Origin: Caldifarciminota bacterium UBA1063
GTDB taxonomy: Bacteria > Hydrothermota > Hydrothermia > UBA1063
Length of the DNA stretch: 12,424 bases
Assembly (NCBI GenBank): GCA_002316275.1
Contig: DCDE01000039.1
Span: forward strand, 1 to 12,424
Reading direction: 5' to 3'
This document shows positions 8,354 through 12,424 of this stretch, one piece after another. The notes beneath the pieces are model-generated. The model made no database searches. It had not been told where the DNA came from and worked only from the letters and a program-made list of their open reading frames with translations. The translations under genes and the position numbers were made by a program. Position 1 is the first letter of the stretch. Every line of letters starts with the position of its first letter.

Positions 8354-10023
8354 TGGCACTCCAGAGTCTCTTCGTAAAGAATTATCTGCTTGTGGAAAAA
8401 CTCGAAGTAGAGTTTCACAATGGTCTAAATGTAATAACGGGAGAAACGGGAGCTGGTAAATCCCTTATTATAGGAACATTTAATATCGCCCTTGGGGAAA
8501 AGATTGACTGGGATCTTATGGGTAATGAAGAGGCTGAAATCACACTGGTCTTTAATATGGGCGAAAGAGAGAAAAAGGCTCTCGAAGAGAAAAATCTTGA
8601 AACCGATGATGAAATGATAATTAGGAGGGTTTTAAATCCCATATCTCGAAAATCAAAGATATACATCAATATGGTGCCTGTTCCACAGAATTTCCTGAAA
8701 GAAATTACAGAATACCTCATTGACCTACACGGCCAACACCAGCATCAAAGACTTCTAAACACAGAAAGCCACATCGATTTCGTTGACGGTTTTGCATGCA
8801 TTAGCGAAGAAAGAGAAACAATGCAAAAACTCTACACAGAATTACTTAAAGCACGGCAGAAACTAGAGGATACCATAAAAAAAGAAAGGGAAGCTCGAGA
8901 AAAGGAAGAATTTTACAGGTTCAAACTGGAGGAGCTGGAAAAGGCAAATCTAAAAGAAGGTGAAGAAAGGGAACTGGAAGATAAAATAAATATCTTGTCA
9001 AATGTTGAAAAACTCCAGTCTTTAACATCTTCTTCCATATATGATCTCTACGAGTCTGAAGATTCGGCATACGAGAAAATTTATAGAATAATAAACCATC
9101 TTCATGAACTCACGAGTATCGATCCGCGCCTGAAGGAACCTTTACAATCTCTCGTAGAATTACCCGAAAAAATCGAAGAAATATGGAGAATTCTTATAGA
9201 ATACCGAAACAACCTGGCTTTGAACACCGATGAACTTGAAGAGCTTAGAAATAGACTTGCATTTCTAAAAGCCCTCAAAAACAAGTACAAGAAAACAATA
9301 GAAGAGCTCATTATTGAAAAGGAGCTCTTGAAGAGAGAGCTCAATATGATTGAAAACTATAAAGAGGAAATCGTTGGGCTTCAAAGTATGATCACTGAAA
9401 TAGAGGAAAAAGCGAATAAACAGGTTCAACTTCTTCGCACGAGGAGGATGGAAGCGAAACCCAAACTGGAAAAATCGATTCAGGAGGAACTAAAAGACCT
9501 CGGGATGGAAAGTACTGAATTCATTATTTCTATATCCGAAGCCCCCGAATTGGGGCCCCTGGGGCAGGACATGATAGAATTTTTTATATCCACCAACCCG
9601 GGAGAACCTCCGAGACCATTGAATAAGGTCGCCTCAGGGGGAGAACTCTCCCGAATTATGCTCGCTATAAAGAGAGTACTGGCAGAAGTTGATGATGTCC
9701 CAACCCTTGTGTTTGACGAAGCCGACACAGGTATAGGTGGAAAAGTAGCGGAAAAGGTTGGGAGAAAAATGAAAGACATAAGTAAACGCCGACAGGTAAT
9801 AGTTATAACACACCTTCCACAGATAGCTGTGTTTGCAGATAGGCATTTCGTCGTCGAAAAACACATTAGAAAGAATAAAACGACAATAAATATAAGAGAG
9901 TTAAGTAGGGAAGAACGAATTTCGGAGCTCGCAAGAATGCTATCGGGTGAGAAAATTACAGATGAGTCTCTAAGATATGCAGAAAACTTTTTAGAGACTG
10001 CGAGGGGGGGATATGGAGAATGA
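8353..10023 (+). CDS. recN: DNA repair protein RecN
   Basis: SMC-like ATPase recruited early to DNA double-strand breaks in recombinational repair. The 556-residue product has Walker A GETGAGKS (30-37), the conserved DLHGQHQHQRLL block, and a long Glu/Lys/Leu-rich coiled coil from about 150 to 390. The C-terminal head has the ABC signature SGGELSR (428-434), Walker B LVFDEADTG (452-460) and the H-loop ITHLPQ (His487). Both halves of the head are complete and the length is standard. The start ATG overlaps the nadK stop (TAATG); GGGGA sits only 2 bases upstream, so termination-reinitiation is likely. No LexA-type SOS box is visible before the gene, which is embedded in the operon, so it may not have its own damage-inducible promoter. 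Confidence 0.97.
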   Translation: MALQSLFVKNYLLVEKLEVEFHNGLNVITGETGAGKSLIIGTFNIALGEKIDWDLMGNEEAEITLVFNMGEREKKALEEKNLETDDEMIIRRVLNPISRKSKIYINMVPVPQNFLKEITEYLIDLHGQHQHQRLLNTESHIDFVDGFACISEERETMQKLYTELLKARQKLEDTIKKEREAREKEEFYRFKLEELEKANLKEGEERELEDKINILSNVEKLQSLTSSSIYDLYESEDSAYEKIYRIINHLHELTSIDPRLKEPLQSLVELPEKIEEIWRILIEYRNNLALNTDELEELRNRLAFLKALKNKYKKTIEELIIEKELLKRELNMIENYKEEIVGLQSMITEIEEKANKQVQLLRTRRMEAKPKLEKSIQEELKDLGMESTEFIISISEAPELGPLGQDMIEFFISTNPGEPPRPLNKVASGGELSRIMLAIKRVLAEVDDVPTLVFDEADTGIGGKVAEKVGRKMKDISKRRQVIVITHLPQIAVFADRHFVVEKHIRKNKTTINIRELSREERISELARMLSGEKITDESLRYAENFLETARGGYGE

Positions 10024-10393
10024 GTTTGAGTTTGGGTCCATCGTAGAAAAGGCCTGTGAGGCCCTATATAATAAGAAAGCCGAAGATATAAAAATCCTTG
10101 AAATCAGGAAATATTTGCCACAGATTGCAGATTTTTTTGTCTTAGCAACTGCAAACTCTGCAGAACATATGAACGCTCTCCGAAGACACCTGGAGGAAGA
10201 ACTCGCAAATGAGAAAATCACTTTACATCACGTGGAGGGTACAAGAAGTGGTGCCAGATGGGTCCTCCTCGATTACAACGAAGTTATTATCCATATAATG
10301 TTAAGAGAAGCTAGAGAATTCTATAGGTTAGAAGAACTATGGAACGATGTACCACGATGGAGCTATCATGAGACTTTTGAGAGAGAGGATTGA
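10013..10393 (+). CDS. rsfS: Ribosome silencing factor RsfS (YbeB/DUF143 family)
   Basis: RsfS binds ribosomal protein uL14 on the free 50S subunit and blocks joining with 30S, lowering translation in starvation. The 126-residue product carries the family core: ADFFVLATANSAEHMNAL in the middle and EGTRSGARWVLLDYNEV (75-91), then HIMLREAREFYRLEELW near the C-terminus. The usual HxF of VHIF-type sequences reads HIM here. The ATG overlaps the end of recN by 11 bases, with GAGG (10002-10005) in the recN tail as ribosome-binding site. The C-terminal 26 bases overlap argS. In many genomes rsfS lies beside nadD; here its neighbours are recN and argS. Confidence 0.95.
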   Translation: MENEFEFGSIVEKACEALYNKKAEDIKILEIRKYLPQIADFFVLATANSAEHMNALRRHLEEELANEKITLHHVEGTRSGARWVLLDYNEVIIHIMLREAREFYRLEELWNDVPRWSYHETFERED

Positions 10394-11975
10394 AGAAGAA
10401 TTAACCAATATCCTAGGGAAAAAATACGGAATCAGAGTAGATTTTTTTCTTGAAGAGTCGAAGGATGAATCATTCGGGGATTATACAACAAACCTCCCCT
10501 TTAAATTGGCTAAGGAATTGAAAAAGGACCCCTCAGAAATTGGTGAAGAAATCGCATCTGATCTCAGAGAGTTCACCGCTCTCGAAAATATCAGCATAAA
10601 GAAAGGGTTCTTAAATTTTAGGGTCTCTTTACGGAGTCTCAATGAGATACTTGGAGAGATTTTAGCAAGCCCAGAAGACTTTGGGAAAAGCAACTTAGGA
10701 AAAGGGACAAAAGTAAACTTAGAGTTTGTTTCTGCAAATCCTACTGGCCCACTCGTGATCGTGAATGCGAGGGCTGCGGCAGTTGGGGATTCACTTAAAA
10801 AAATTATGAATTTCTGCGGATTTTTTGTTGAGTCTGAATTCTATGTAAACGATGCAGGTACTCAAATTGAAAAACTTAGACGCTCTGTTGAAGCTCGAAT
10901 AATGGAACTCCAGGGCTTAAAGTCAGATTTTCCTGAAGATGGTTATCAGGGCGAGTATGTATATGATATCGCAAAAAAAATAATTGAAGACAACTTTAAC
11001 GGCGACCCAGGGCAATTTGCAGTAGATTATATACACCAGTGGCAGAAAAGCACCTTAGAAAGGTACAGAGTAAAGTTCGACAATTTTGTTTTCGAAAGCT
11101 GGATTAGAAAATCTGAGTACCCCGAAAAAACAAAGAAAACGCTTGAATCTCACGGCCTCCTTTACAAAGAAGAAAATGGTGCTCTGCTCTTTAAGTCCAC
11201 TGTTTTTGGTGACGATAAGGATCGGGTTCTTATAAGGAGTAACGGAGAACCAACCTATTTTTTCTTTGACCTCGCCTACCACCTTTACAAAATGGACCGA
11301 AAATATAATGTTCTGGTAGACATTTGGGGACCTGACCATCACGGTTATATACCACGCATGAAAGCAGGCTTAGAGGCTCTTGGTTTTGATACTGAAAATT
11401 TCAAGGTTCTTGTAGCACAGCAAGTAAATCTCATTAGAGACCACGAAAAGGTTAAAATGTCAAAAAGGAAGGGAGAAATTTATTCCATGGATGACCTTAT
11501 TGAGGAAGTCGGATCGGATGCGGCTCGCTTCTTCTTTCTCACCCGTACTGTAAATTCACACCTAGACTTCGATCTGGCACTTGCCAAAACCATAGGTGTT
11601 CAAAACCCCGTTTACTACATCCAGTATAGCCACGCAAGGATCGCCAGCCTTCTTGACTTCGCTAAAGAGAAAGGATATTCTCCCGAAGGCGGTAAAGGGA
11701 GCCTTCTCACGGAGCCTGAAGAACGGAGTCTTATGAGGAAGATTATGCTCTTCCCCGATACCCTTCAAAGCGTTTCTCGGACTCTTGAACCCCATCTTCT
11801 CGCACGTTACCTCCTGGAACTGGCTGAACTCTACCATAGCTACTATCAAAAAGTGAGAATAGTAACAGAGGACAAGGAGAGAAGCAATGCCCGCCTACTC
11901 TTATCTTTTGGCGTAAAAAGTGTTGTTAAAAATGGACTAAATCTTCTCGGGGTCCAAGCCCCGGAAAGGATGTAA
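10368..11975 (+). CDS. argS: Arginyl-tRNA synthetase with a variant HIGH motif
   Basis: Class I synthetase that attaches arginine to tRNA-Arg. From the ATG at 10368 the product has 535 residues: an N-terminal Add1-like tRNA-binding domain (about 1-110, with DFFLEESKDESFGDYTTNLP), the Rossmann catalytic core, a KMSKS loop present as KMSKR (363-367), and a C-terminal DALR anticodon-binding domain containing the HARIASLL block. The HIGH site is unusual: after the conserved SANPTGPL (122-129) the sequence is VIVN (130-133) then ARAAAVGD, so neither histidine is present. The flanks and reading frame are intact, arguing against decay. The start at 10368 has GGAG 5 bases upstream and gives the family-like MRLLRERIEEEL; an ATG at 10347 would add seven unlikely residues. 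RNase PH follows 3 bases after the stop. Confidence 0.95.
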   Translation: MRLLRERIEEELTNILGKKYGIRVDFFLEESKDESFGDYTTNLPFKLAKELKKDPSEIGEEIASDLREFTALENISIKKGFLNFRVSLRSLNEILGEILASPEDFGKSNLGKGTKVNLEFVSANPTGPLVIVNARAAAVGDSLKKIMNFCGFFVESEFYVNDAGTQIEKLRRSVEARIMELQGLKSDFPEDGYQGEYVYDIAKKIIEDNFNGDPGQFAVDYIHQWQKSTLERYRVKFDNFVFESWIRKSEYPEKTKKTLESHGLLYKEENGALLFKSTVFGDDKDRVLIRSNGEPTYFFFDLAYHLYKMDRKYNVLVDIWGPDHHGYIPRMKAGLEALGFDTENFKVLVAQQVNLIRDHEKVKMSKRKGEIYSMDDLIEEVGSDAARFFFLTRTVNSHLDFDLALAKTIGVQNPVYYIQYSHARIASLLDFAKEKGYSPEGGKGSLLTEPEERSLMRKIMLFPDTLQSVSRTLEPHLLARYLLELAELYHSYYQKVRIVTEDKERSNARLLLSFGVKSVVKNGLNLLGVQAPERM

Positions 11976-11978
11976 ATT

Positions 11979-12424
11979 ATGAAAGAGCCACTGGAGCTGA
12001 GGCCTATTAAATTTACAAGAAATTATTTAAAAAATCCTGAAGGCTCTTGCCTCATTGAAATGGGGAACACGATAGTCCTTTGCACTGCATCGGTTCAAAA
12101 CAAGGCACCTGCCTGGCTGCAGGGAACGGGGCAAGGATGGATAACAGCCGAGTATGGCATGTTACCTAGGTCCACTCAGGAAAGAAAACAAAGGGAATCA
12201 AGGATCGGTAAACCAGATTCTAGAGCAATCGAAATCTCGAGAATCATCGGAAGAAGTTTAAGGGGCGTGGTGGACCTTTCAAAGTTAGGAGATTTCACAA
12301 TAATAATTGATTGCGACGTACTGCAAGCTGATGGAGGTACTAGAACTGCCTCCATAAATGGGGGATTTGTCGCTCTTTCCGATGCAATTTCATTTTTGAT
12401 GGACCAAAAACTAATAAATGAAAA
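11979..12424 (+). CDS. rph: Ribonuclease PH, N-terminal part (cut by right edge)
   Basis: Phosphorolytic 3'-5' exoribonuclease that trims tRNA 3' ends. The 148 visible residues contain the family blocks: LRPIKFTRNY (7-16), EGSCLIEMGNTIVLCTASV (21-39), GWITAEYGMLPRST (53-66), EISRIIGRSLRGVVDL (85-100) and IDCDVLQADGGTRTASI (110-126). Arg122 of GGTR corresponds to the phosphate-binding arginine of the family. The later catalytic aspartates lie beyond the edge. The N-terminus is short: the usual RxDGR segment before the LRP block is missing, and an in-frame TAA (the argS stop) forbids extension. The ATG has AAGGA (11966-11970) at 8 bases, within the end of argS. Confidence 0.95.
   Translation, partial: MKEPLELRPIKFTRNYLKNPEGSCLIEMGNTIVLCTASVQNKAPAWLQGTGQGWITAEYGMLPRSTQERKQRESRIGKPDSRAIEISRIIGRSLRGVVDLSKLGDFTIIIDCDVLQADGGTRTASINGGFVALSDAISFLMDQKLINE

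Noticed and set aside
9547..9562. GGGGCCCCTGGGGC palindromic stretch in recN
   Set aside because: It encodes the in-frame residues LGPLGQ in a normal part of the RecN head; no evidence for a regulatory role.
11948..11963. GC-rich hairpin CGGGG-tccaag-CCCCG at the end of argS
   Set aside because: It is inside coding sequence, has no following T-run, and the rph ribosome-binding site comes right after, so it is not a terminator. At most it could modulate rph translation.

Overview
The window looks like ordinary bacterial chromosome with one unusual junction. Positions 1-1949 hold the 5' two thirds of a 23S rRNA gene on the minus strand. A 269-base divergent regulatory region follows. Everything from about 2219 to the right edge is protein-coding on the plus strand. 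A class A penicillin-binding protein, SecD/SecF as separate genes, and a probable outer-membrane beta-barrel protein point to a diderm bacterium with a peptidoglycan wall. Protein genes look AT-rich, while the rRNA is about 55% G+C on the lines I counted. That contrast would fit a thermophile or an AT-rich genome. The gene order and ArgRS type suggest an uncultured FCB/WOR-3/Hydrothermae-like lineage, but this is only a guess; the 23S sequence would settle it.

The most interesting region is 1950-2218. No 16S rRNA or tRNA lies upstream of the 23S gene. Reading leftward on the minus strand there are two sigma70-type promoters with 17-bp spacers. P1 is TTGACA/TACTAT and P2 is TTGACA/TATAAT, a perfect consensus. 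A boxA antitermination element (TGCTCTTTGAAAAC) follows, then the 23S 5' end. This is the layout of an rRNA operon leader, but it feeds directly into 23S, so the 23S gene appears to be an independent transcription unit unlinked from 16S. A 7-bp inverted repeat overlaps the P2 -35 box.

Plus strand, part one: a PBP1A-type bifunctional murein synthase (2219-4300, possibly from 2147) is translationally coupled to a short predicted outer-membrane beta-barrel protein of unknown function (4297-5019).

Plus strand, part two: a consensus-like promoter (TTGAAT-17-TATAAT, 5003-5031) inside the end of the barrel gene starts a tightly packed operon, secD-secF-nadK-recN-rsfS-argS-rph. The genes overlap or nearly touch, and rph runs off the right edge. 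The operon joins protein export (SecDF), NADP synthesis (NadK), double-strand-break repair (RecN), ribosome silencing (RsfS), tRNA-Arg charging (ArgRS) and tRNA 3'-end processing (RNase PH). The ArgRS is notable because its HIGH signature is replaced by V-I-V-N, with no histidine, while its flanks and the KMSKR loop are intact. Three genes appear to start with TTG. I see no CRISPR array, transposon, phage gene or tRNA gene.
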